From contig DAIEQA010000150.1 of the NCBI GenBank assembly GCA_027348115.1, forward strand, positions 1-27,206: a stretch of 27,206 nt of DNA, in the 5' to 3' direction. The translations under genes and the position numbers were made by a program. This DNA comes from Fen-1258 sp027348115. Lineage in GTDB: Bacteria; Bacteroidota; Ignavibacteria; Ignavibacteriales; Melioribacteraceae. Shown here one piece after another: positions 18,497 to 26,500 of this stretch. Below the pieces are notes generated by a model. That model did no database searches, was not told the DNA's origin, and worked only from the letters and a program-made list of their open reading frames with translations. The stretch's first letter is position 1, and each line of letters begins with the position of its first letter.

Positions 18497-18508
18497 TAAA
18501 ACGTTTTA
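18497..18508. promoter_or_regulatory. LacI-family-type operator palindrome
   Basis: TAAAACGTTTTA is a perfect 12-bp palindrome with the central CG typical of LacI/CcpA-family operators. It lies 88 bp upstream of the - strand GH31 start, a usual promoter position. No LacI-family gene is in the window, so the regulator would be elsewhere. Confidence 0.45.
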
Positions 18509-18567
18509 AGTCGGTATCCATAAATATGAAGAAGGAAAATACAAAATGTAACTTCATGGATGCATAG

Positions 18568-18613
18568 AAAATAAAAACACGCCTGCTTCAGAAATAAATT
18601 GCAGCAGGCGTGT
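18568..18613 (-). terminator. Rho-independent terminator of the T9SS-tailed repeat protein gene
   Basis: Perfect 11-bp inverted repeat ACACGCCTGCT / AGCAGGCGTGT (18577-18613) with a 15-nt loop. Read on the - strand it is followed by TTTTATTTT, the classical intrinsic terminator layout, 30 bp after the stop at 18643. It separates this gene from the GH31-esterase operon on the same strand. Confidence 0.8.
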
Positions 18614-18642
18614 CGAAAGCAGTATGAAAAATAAATTACAAC

Positions 18643-20469
18643 TTATTTCAGCAGCAACATTTTCTTTGTCATAACATTACTGTTTGCCTGGAGTCTGTAG
18701 AAATAAATGCCGCTCGAAAGATTATTGGCGATAAACGGGATTTGGTAAGATCCCGGACCTTGCACCTCGTTTACCAGAACCGCTATTTCGCGACCCAGAA
18801 CATCATATACGGACAGCCGAACAATGCCGGCTTTGTTTAACGTGTAGGAAATATTTGTGCTGGGGTTGAACGGATTAGGATAATTTTGCGAAAGTGAAAA
18901 TTGCGTTGGTATTTGATTTAATTGTTCTACAGCTGTTACTAGCGGCGAAGAGACATCATTGAAAGAAGTTCCGAGACGAATTTCATCGTAAGCAAGTTTC
19001 ATAGTATCGGCACCTCCGAACTCAATAGCTACTCTGTTGAAACCTGTACTCATATCGGTATTTCGTTTAACATCGGCAAGACTTGTATCTGGAGCTGCTG
19101 ATGGATCGGGATTTATCCACATATAAGTTTTTGCATTAGCATCTTTGGATGCATCACCGGTTAAGTTTATCATAGAGACTATCCAAATCGGGCCACCTTC
19201 GGCTGTAATTTTGGAAACATCACTACCTGAACCTCCCGGCCAACCGCTGCCGCAAGTATAGGTTGTTCCACCGCCACCCTTTCCAAAGGCAATACGTTCT
19301 TTGCTGTCGGAGTATAATTTAAGTAGATAATAAGTGTTGCCGGTAGGAGCTTTTTCAGTTTGGAAAAGATAACTTACCCAATATTGACCTTGAACATCCG
19401 GCCAAGCTTTATCGAGTGGACGGAAATAGCGGGCCGATGCCCAACTGCCTGGAGCGCTTGCTTCTAAACTATTGCCTACATGGGGGTAGTTATAGTTTAA
19501 GTCACCATACTTAAAGGCAGTTTCGGAAACTAATGAGAGATTATAGTTCTTTGCGTTAGATGTGTCAATAGCCCAAGGCCCACCCCATCCATCATTTGTG
19601 CCTCCGGTACCAGCATCAATTGAAGCACCTTTTGAGTACTCAAACGATTCTCTCGCTAAGTAGCCGCTGCTTACCAACGGTGAAGAAACATCGGCGAAGG
19701 ATTCTCCCAATCTGATTTCATCAAAAGCTACTTCCATTCCAACCGTTTCACCTCCGAATTCAATTTTAATATACTGGAATCCATCATTCATACCCGGGTT
19801 CGATTTCGCGTCGGCTGTTGCCGTGTCGGGTTCGGCAGAAGGATCCGGTGTTATCCACATATAAGCTTTTTCATTTTGCGAATCTCCTGACATAATAATT
19901 TTTCCTACTAACCATACCGGTCCCACATCCCAGTTGGTAGTGGAAGTTTCTTGATCGGCAGCACCGTGATATCCGCTTCCAACAGTATATACAGTCATAC
20001 CCCATCCTTTACCAAACATCATGTATTCGGAACCTTGATCTTTACAAAGTTTGACCCCTAACCAGCAGTTTGCCGTTGGAGCATTTTGAATTTCCATCAG
20101 CATACTAAACCAATAAACTTTACCAGCTTGATCAGGCCAAACTTTATCAAGCGAACGACCGTAACGATGTGAATCCCATGCGTTCTGATTAACGCATACA
20201 AGTTGATGTCCGGTTCTCGGAACAGCATAATTAAGATCGTTATAGTGGAATCCTGTATCGGCAATTACAGCCGCTCCTTTGGGGCCGTCGTAAAGATCCC
20301 ATGATCCTGTCCAACCATTTCCGGTAGTGCCTGCCAGTGTATCAAAATTCGTCCCCGGGGCGTAATTGAAAGACTCAATAGCAGAATATTGAGCCGAACT
20401 CTTTGAGGTAAAGAAAGCCATAATTATTAAAACAAAGAATAAAAGATGTAGCGCTTTTTTACATATCAT
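18643..20469 (-). CDS. Surface protein with two tandem jelly-roll-like repeats and T9SS sorting domain
   Basis: 608 residues with a signal peptide (LHLLFFVLIIMAFFTSKSSA). Two homologous modules follow, roughly 31-265 and 273-515. Each begins with (E)SFxY and GWxGxW, contains DLNY, SLDKVWPD / PLDKAWPD, FGKG, YTxGSG, YMWIxPDPSAxPDT and IEFGG, and ends in DEIRLGxSFxDVSSPLV. Length and beta-rich pattern suggest LamG/concanavalin-like jelly-roll modules, which bind or enclose glycans in other proteins; no catalytic residues are recognised. The last ~85 residues (FSLSQNYPNPFNPSTNISYT ... SGIYFYRLQAN ... KKMLLLK) are a textbook T9SS sorting domain, so it should sit on the cell surface. It has the best ribosome site in the window and its own terminator, suggesting separate and possibly high expression. 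Inferred role: surface glycan binding for the neighbouring hydrolase locus. Confidence 0.8.
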   Translation of the reverse strand: MICKKALHLLFFVLIIMAFFTSKSSAQYSAIESFNYAPGTNFDTLAGTTGNGWTGSWDLYDGPKGAAVIADTGFHYNDLNYAVPRTGHQLVCVNQNAWDSHRYGRSLDKVWPDQAGKVYWFSMLMEIQNAPTANCWLGVKLCKDQGSEYMMFGKGWGMTVYTVGSGYHGAADQETSTTNWDVGPVWLVGKIIMSGDSQNEKAYMWITPDPSAEPDTATADAKSNPGMNDGFQYIKIEFGGETVGMEVAFDEIRLGESFADVSSPLVSSGYLARESFEYSKGASIDAGTGGTNDGWGGPWAIDTSNAKNYNLSLVSETAFKYGDLNYNYPHVGNSLEASAPGSWASARYFRPLDKAWPDVQGQYWVSYLFQTEKAPTGNTYYLLKLYSDSKERIAFGKGGGGTTYTCGSGWPGGSGSDVSKITAEGGPIWIVSMINLTGDASKDANAKTYMWINPDPSAAPDTSLADVKRNTDMSTGFNRVAIEFGGADTMKLAYDEIRLGTSFNDVSSPLVTAVEQLNQIPTQFSLSQNYPNPFNPSTNISYTLNKAGIVRLSVYDVLGREIAVLVNEVQGPGSYQIPFIANNLSSGIYFYRLQANSNVMTKKMLLLK

Positions 20470-20475
20470 TTTTTG

Positions 20476-20482
20476 CCTCCTT
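20476..20482 (-). promoter_or_regulatory. Consensus Shine-Dalgarno site
   Basis: AAGGAGG on the - strand, 6 nt before the ATG at 20469. A perfect match, unusual in this window where most starts have weak sites, and it fixes the start of the repeat protein. Confidence 0.75.
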
Positions 20483-20494
20483 ACTATTAATTAA

Positions 20495-20512
20495 AAAATG
20501 AATTATCATTTT
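20495..20512. promoter_or_regulatory. AT-rich palindrome upstream of the repeat-protein gene
   Basis: AAAATGA-N4-TCATTTT, a perfect 7-bp inverted repeat 26-43 bp before the start at 20469, in the expected leader or promoter zone. It may be an operator, but AT-rich palindromes of this size occur by chance. Confidence 0.25.
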
Positions 20513-20762
20513 CTTTCATTTAACATTTATACGTCGTTCTTAATGTAAGTTGTCTTTAGATGCTTCATTATGAGTTGAAAAAAATTATTTCCAAATTGTT
20601 ATATGGATTTATTCGAAAACGCTAATAATTTTTAGTAAAGAATTTACCCTTCTAAATTATTGATGGTGCATGGCGTATTTAAATGTTGCAAGGTTTATAC
20701 CGATTGTTGCCGCTGCCCATGAACATTAAATTAACAGTAGAATAAGGGGATTGGACTCGGGA

Positions 20763-20816
20763 TTATATCATTAAGATAAAAATTGCCAACACTTATTTAT
20801 ATCAAAATGATATAGA
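20763..20816. promoter_or_regulatory. Palindrome pair A (two TATATC-N5-GATATA sites)
   Basis: The first site is TTATATC-ATTAA-GATAAAA (20763-20781) and the second TTTATATC-AAAAT-GATATAGA (20796-20816). Their centres are 34 bp apart. The second, nearer the middle of the intergenic region, is the better palindrome. Probably binding sites for a dimeric regulator of the divergent genes. Confidence 0.5.
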
Positions 20817-21128
20817 CATAAAGGTCTGGAAACGATTTTTGATTTATTTTTTACGATAAAGATGGAGTAAATGTTTTGCCGGTTTCCATCAGGAAAATAA
20901 AATCAGTACAGTATTAAAAGTCGGTATAAGGTAATTATCATAGAGCGGATTTATGTTGTTAATGTTGGAAAATATAACTGAGAGTAAAACAATCTAAAAG
21001 TTATTAACCGACCGTAAGGCAAGCAATCGGCAAGTTTCAAAAAAATCTTGCCCATCTTGATTTTCTATGAAGTAAAAAATGTGTTTGAAGAACTACCAAC
21101 CGTTACTTAATGATTTGGATGTACTCAG

Positions 21129-21183
21129 TTTATATCATTTCGATATAAATGAAATATATGAATCGCTATCTTTTTGATATAAA
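21129..21183. promoter_or_regulatory. Palindrome pair B (two TATATC-N5-GATATA sites)
   Basis: The first site is TTTATATC-ATTTC-GATATAAA (21129-21149), a perfect 8-bp inverted repeat. The second is TCGCTATC-TTTTT-GATATAAA (21163-21183), with one degenerate arm. Centres are 34 bp apart, the same as pair A, and lie 125-159 bp upstream of the symporter start. Probably operator or activator sites. Confidence 0.5.
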
Positions 21184-21297
21184 AGAATCGTTTGCCGATT
21201 CGTCGTTGGCGCAAAAGCCGCAATAGCAAATCAAATTATGCGTGGTACAATGGTTGTACATTAAAAAAGCGATTAACTGATTACCGAGGATAAAGTA

Positions 21298-22836
21298 TTG
21301 ATTGATGTATCGACAGTCGGGCTCTTTTTATATTTTACATATCCAATTGTACTTATATCAATTTCGATCTACATAACTCTTACAAACGAAGCAACCGCCG
21401 AGAGTTTTTTCTTTGCCAATAAAAATGTTTCCTACGTTGTGCTTGGAATCTCATTTTTTTCGACCGCTATAATAAGTCCTTATTTATTCGGATTAACACA
21501 GCGCGGTCATAACTTAGGCGTACCATACATTTATGGTGTAACCTCAATTGCAGCGATTCTAATAATGAGGCAATGGATAGCGCCTAAATTTTTAGAACTC
21601 GGAATTAAAACGCTTCCGGAATTTTTTGAACTAAGGTTTGGAAAAGCAAACAGACTTTTCGTATCGATTCTATATTTAATAGCAAATGTTTTTATACGAA
21701 TGTTGATTATACTTATCATTGGAAATTTATTTATAAACATGATTTCCAATCTCGACTCGTATTATTCCATATTGTTTTTCATAATCATTACCTGTCTTTA
21801 TTTGTTAATAGGCGGCATGCAAACGGAAATTTATTTAAACTCCATCCACGCGATATTTATCACTCTTGCAGTAGCCGGTCTTACATCATGGATTTTTCTT
21901 CAGGGAGCGGAATATCCGCATGAATTGAGCAAGGTAATAGCCACATCAACTTTATCCAATGTAACCGTCGATAAATTAACCTGGCTTGAGTTCGGTCTCG
22001 GGTTACCCATTATGGGATTTTGGTTCTGGACCGCCGATCAAATTGTTGTTCAAAAAATTCTTTGCGCGCCAAATACCGCTGTAATAAAAAAAGCGTCTTT
22101 ATTCACAATTTTTTTCCAGGCAGTCCCGATATTAATTTCGATATTACCCGGCTTATTAGTAATGAATATTGTGCCGCCGACTTCTTCGGAAAATGTTTTG
22201 AAAATTTTTCTAAGCGAAGATACTCTACCGGTTGGCTTGCGCGGCGGTATCCTTATAGCGCTTGCTGCAATTTTAATGTCTTCGGTGGCCGGCGTTTTTA
22301 TTAGCACTACTTCAATTATTACTTATGATTTTTACAGTCCGCGACATCCCAATGCCTCCGGCAGAAAACTTGTTTTAGTAGGTCGTTTAACAATTATAGC
22401 GCTGTTAATCTGTTCTATAATAGTGACTCCTATCGCACAGACGCTTGATTTCAATTTTTGCTGTAAACTTTTTGGCGCTTTTGTTTACATATTTACAATA
22501 GTTTCGGCTCTATTTTTAGCCGGACTGCTTAGAATCGATATAAAACCTCTAAGCGCGTTATTGACTTTAACATTGGCTACTTCTTTGGCGCTGATTAAAT
22601 TTTTGATTGAATTGTTTTCATCGGATAATTCTGCCGGCAGTGAAGTATTATACTTAATTGCCCGTTTTGATTTTTTAGAATTTTCGATTTTTATATTTCT
22701 ATTTTCATTTGCCGCTGTGTTCGTCTTCAATAAGATTCAATGGATTCACCACGCTTCCGGGAGAATCAGGAAATTTGCCCAAACTTTTTTGCTTAAAGCA
22801 GGCTACAAAAAAACTTTTACCAATCACCAGCTTTAA
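21298..22836 (+). CDS. Sodium:solute symporter, SSS family (SLC5-like), probable sugar importer
   Basis: 512 residues, strongly hydrophobic, with about 13 predicted membrane segments. Family signatures are present in order: TLPEFFELRFG after the second or third helix, LLIGGMQTEIYLNSIHA, FGLGLPIMGFWFWTADQIVVQKILCAPN, and GLRGGILIALAAILMSSVAGVFISTTSIITYDFY, which includes the Ser-rich segment tied to sodium binding in characterised members. Symporters with the W-x-x-DQ-VVQ motif include the sodium/glucose type, so import of the monosaccharides released by the hydrolases is a reasonable inference; the substrate cannot be read from sequence. The start is a TTG at 21298, preceded by CGAGGA 7 nt upstream; no in-frame ATG is present near the N-terminus. 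It follows the palindrome-rich region and precedes a small membrane protein. Confidence 0.88.
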   Translation: MIDVSTVGLFLYFTYPIVLISISIYITLTNEATAESFFFANKNVSYVVLGISFFSTAIISPYLFGLTQRGHNLGVPYIYGVTSIAAILIMRQWIAPKFLELGIKTLPEFFELRFGKANRLFVSILYLIANVFIRMLIILIIGNLFINMISNLDSYYSILFFIIITCLYLLIGGMQTEIYLNSIHAIFITLAVAGLTSWIFLQGAEYPHELSKVIATSTLSNVTVDKLTWLEFGLGLPIMGFWFWTADQIVVQKILCAPNTAVIKKASLFTIFFQAVPILISILPGLLVMNIVPPTSSENVLKIFLSEDTLPVGLRGGILIALAAILMSSVAGVFISTTSIITYDFYSPRHPNASGRKLVLVGRLTIIALLICSIIVTPIAQTLDFNFCCKLFGAFVYIFTIVSALFLAGLLRIDIKPLSALLTLTLATSLALIKFLIELFSSDNSAGSEVLYLIARFDFLEFSIFIFLFSFAAVFVFNKIQWIHHASGRIRKFAQTFLLKAGYKKTFTNHQL

Positions 22837-22887
22837 ACATTCTTATTTTCATTTTGCCGCAAGAAATTTATTTCCTTATTTTTGGTT

Positions 22888-23415
22888 ATGGAACTGGTAC
22901 CCATTGTAATAACGTCGCTGGAAATTGTTTTAGCCCTTGCAATAATTACTTTTGTTGTCTCTTACATTTCGTACAAGATTAAATCAAAAGTATCGCCGGA
23001 ACAATTTGAACCCGGGCAAGATATGAAACCCCGGTTTGCTACGCGTCGTTTTAACAGGTTGACTTATATAACAAAAGAAATTATTCACGTCTCAAAACCT
23101 AAAGAAGCTCCTCCTGTAAAAATGGAAAAACAGCCAAAGCCGCAGCCACCGGCTGAAAAAATTACACCGAAAAAAGAAACAGCTCCATCAGCCAAACGAA
23201 CAAAAACTGCAAATGAGTCGAAGCAAAACCGATTGGAAATTGTGCGCAATTTATCTCCGGAAAAAGATAACGGGAATGACAAAAAAAATGGAAAACCGGA
23301 AACATCCAGGGACAATTTAAAATCTCTGGACGACGATATCTTGAATAAATATGTTGATGATGAAAATCATCCGCTTTTTAGTCTGAAGACGAATAAAAAC
23401 GAATCAAAAGAATAG
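22888..23415 (+). CDS. Small single-pass membrane protein with charged Pro/Lys-rich tail, unknown function
   Basis: 175 residues from the ATG at 22888; an in-frame TTG at 22882 is possible but less likely. Residues ~5-28 form one hydrophobic helix (VPIVITSLEIVLALAIITFV) followed by basic residues (YKIKSK), so the tail should face the cytoplasm. The tail of about 145 residues is low in complexity and rich in Lys, Pro, Glu and Asn, with KPKEAPPVKMEKQPKPQPPA near the middle, and is probably disordered. A more ordered acidic segment lies near the end (SLDDDILNKYVDDENHPLFS). No known family is recognised. It starts 51 bp after the symporter stop on the same strand and may be cotranscribed with it. 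Confidence 0.65.
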   Translation: MELVPIVITSLEIVLALAIITFVVSYISYKIKSKVSPEQFEPGQDMKPRFATRRFNRLTYITKEIIHVSKPKEAPPVKMEKQPKPQPPAEKITPKKETAPSAKRTKTANESKQNRLEIVRNLSPEKDNGNDKKNGKPETSRDNLKSLDDDILNKYVDDENHPLFSLKTNKNESKE

Positions 23416-23562
23416 CTGGTTTAGAAGGGCTAAAAGCACATTAAAATATAGCGGTACCAGCTTTACAATCCATTAAAAATTTCGATAATAATTTATCTAA
23501 CAATGATACGGGATAGAGTATATCCGATCCGCAAAATTCAAATTCAATTTGGAGATGTTTGC

Positions 23563-26500
23563 ATGATAACTTTTGAAAGATCGCTCCGTACAATTTTAAT
23601 TATTCTTTTTTCCGTTGCCGTTTTTGCCAATACTTCATTCGGAAGTATAAAAGAAGGCAGCGGGAAAAATGCACCTCAGGTTAATTCGTTTACCAGGGTT
23701 GTAAACGGCACGTCGGTTGCCAAAATTCTTGGTATCGATAAGACTGTTAACATTAAGTTTGTCAATCCATCGGATAATTCCAAATATATTTCAACATCGG
23801 CAGGAACATTCAAAGCCGACGTTGACGGCACGACGGCAAACTTTTACTGTATTGATCTTTTTCATTATCTCCAACTATATACTCCTTCGCAGCCGAATAC
23901 CTATACGGATCAGGGCACAGTCGATTCAAAATCGATTTACATACTAAATAATTATTATCCATTCAAAAGTTTTCCTTACTCGGGTTCTGCGTCCTCAGTG
24001 CAGGTAGAAGCCGCTGCAGTACAGGTTGCCCTTTGGCATTACAGCGATAATCTCGATGCATCGACTGTAGACAATATCAATGTTAGATCGAGAGCGCAGG
24101 AAATAATTAACGATGCGGAGGCAAATGTCGGTTCATTCTACCCGGTTCAAACCTTGTTGATAACGCCGTCGAATCAGTCTGCGGCAATCGGTTCGCAAGC
24201 GTCATTTTTTGTTTCGGCGTTTGATAAAAATGGAAATCCCCTCAGCGGAATAAGTATTAATCTTTCGGTTTCTGCCGGAACGTTAAGCAGCTTAACCGTT
24301 ACTACCGGCGCCGATGGAAATTCTCCATCCGTTACTGTAACTCAAGGCGGGGATGTTAAGTCAATAGTAACAGCATCGGCGGGTGTTAATCAAAGCGTAG
24401 GAATTAGATATGTTCATTTTTCGGAACCGGATATATGGCAGAAGCTGGTACTCGCTACTACATGCGGAAATTCTCAGTCTGTTACCGCAACTATCGATTG
24501 GTACAGTCCCGGCGGATGCGATACCAAAGGTTTTACCACTTTTACACAGGGGGGATGGGGAAGCCCTTCATCAAGCACGCCCGGAAAAATTAGAGATACG
24601 TATTTCAAAACCGTTTTCCCGTTGGGACTCAACATTGGCATTGGACACATTTTAACTCTTACTTCCGCCGGAGCCGTGAAGGATTACTTACCCGACGGCG
24701 GCACCGTATCATTGTACTCAAAAGATTACACAAATCCTTCTTCCAAAATCAGCGTGTTGTCCGGTCAACTTGTTGCGCTAAAATTAAATGTTGAATTCAG
24801 CTCTGCCGGATATTTAGGAACTAACTCGTCATCGCTTGGACATTTACAAATAGCTGCCGGACCTTTTTCGGGAAAAACTGTAAATGATTTTCTTGCGCTT
24901 GCCGAACAAGCTATTGGAGGCGGATCTTTAAACGGATTTACCTTATCCCAGTATAACGACGCAGCTACCTCCATTAATGAAAATTTTGATAACGGTACAA
25001 CAGATAACGGATTTTTAACTTGCGCCACTGCTGTTGTAAAAGCGTCTATTGGAGATAAAGTATGGCTCGATGCAAATCAAAACGGAATTCAAGATTCCGG
25101 AGAAACGGGAGTGCCGAATGTTACCGTTAAGTTATATGACTGCAGTGATAATTTAATCGGCACTACCACAACCGACGGCAATGGAAATTATTTATTCACC
25201 AATCTCAACCCGGCTAATTATTATGTAATGTTTGTTCTACCATCCGGGTATTTATTCACGGTTAAAAACTCCGGCACTGATAACGGAAAAGATTCCGACG
25301 CAGATATTTCTTCCGGTAAAACTACTTGCACTACATTAACCGCCGGAGAAAATGATCTAACCTGGGATGCCGGGATTTACGCGGTGAGCTGTAAAAGTAA
25401 AATCGGAGATTATGTTTGGCACGATACCAATGTAAACGGAATTCAAGATTCCGGCGAAGCGGGAATTAGAAATGTATTCGTCGAGCTGCTTCAAAATAAT
25501 TCCGTGATCGCGACAACGACAACGGACGCCGACGGCAAATACGAATTTGATAACCTTGCAAACGGAAATTACGCAGTTAGAGTTGCGTCAAGTAATTTTA
25601 ATTCGGGTGGCGTTCTCTACAGCTCGGATCAGACTAAATGGTATGCAAGCCCCAAGAATAAAGGCGGCGACGATTCCAAAGACAGCGATGCCGGAGTTAA
25701 TGAATCGGTAAGCGTTAGTCTTAATTGCGCGGATAACGTAACCGTTGATTTCGGATTTTACAAAACATGCATCTCGGTAACCAAGACAGCGAATAGAACA
25801 ACCGCCAAACCGGGCGACAAAATAACTTATACATTTAGCGTTGAAAATTGCGGCGATGTTCAGCATCACGGCGGCATAGATGTGTTCGATAAAATATTAA
25901 ATCCCGTTTCGCCTTTTAAGATTAAACATATCGATATGCTCAATCCAGGGGGTTCAACATCGTTTACGTTTGATTATACAGTAAAAAATTCCGACTGCGG
26001 CGATTTAATTAACGAAGTAACCGCGGAAGGACATCCGGTAGACGGCTCTGCCTATGTTAGAGACAAAGCTACGGCAAAAGTTACTGTCGATTGCGGCGCG
26101 TCTTGTTCTACAGATTGGAGCGTGGATATGCCCGGCGATCAAGCCGAATGCGAATACTTGCCGAAAGAATTTACAGTCAACGGAAAAGTAAGTCTCACTC
26201 CAAATCCAAGCAGCGGGTACCTTGTAACATCATGGCGTGTTTTATTTCCAAACGACGGCAGTGTAGATAATTCCACAAAGACTACAACAACGGAAATTAC
26301 CGGCGATACAAATTTCCAAATTAATGTAAGCTGGCCGGGTGTTCGTTCAACAGACCAGTTGGTTGAGGTTCAATATTCCGTACTTGTTCTCGACTGCAAT
26401 AAAAATCCTCTCGGCAAAGAAGTAAGTCATAAGTTTTATTGGAATCCGCAAGTCTGCGCGCCGCCTCCGCCGAAAAAGGCAGATTTGAAAATTGAAAAGT

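Larger units (their letters stand above)
20470..21297. other. Long divergent regulatory region
   Basis: 828 bp between the divergent repeat-protein and symporter genes, AT-rich, with no credible open frame or RNA gene recognised. It contains two pairs of TATATC-N5-GATATA palindromes (20763-20816 and 21129-21183), a smaller palindrome near the repeat-protein start, and ribosome sites at both ends. Its length and site density are unlike the other short gaps here. Confidence 0.7.

Noticed and set aside
22050..22730. Short - strand frames across the symporter gene
   Set aside because: They are antisense shadows of a well-supported SSS transporter and have no domain signatures.
23414..23462. AGCTGGT / ACCAGCT inverted repeat after the small membrane protein gene
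   Set aside because: The arms are only 7 bp with a 35-nt loop and no T-run follows, so it is not a convincing terminator.
23717..24655. Short + strand frames at 23717-23947 and 24410-24655
   Set aside because: They are out-of-frame shadows of the large adhesin gene, which is open through the whole region in one frame with recognisable modules.
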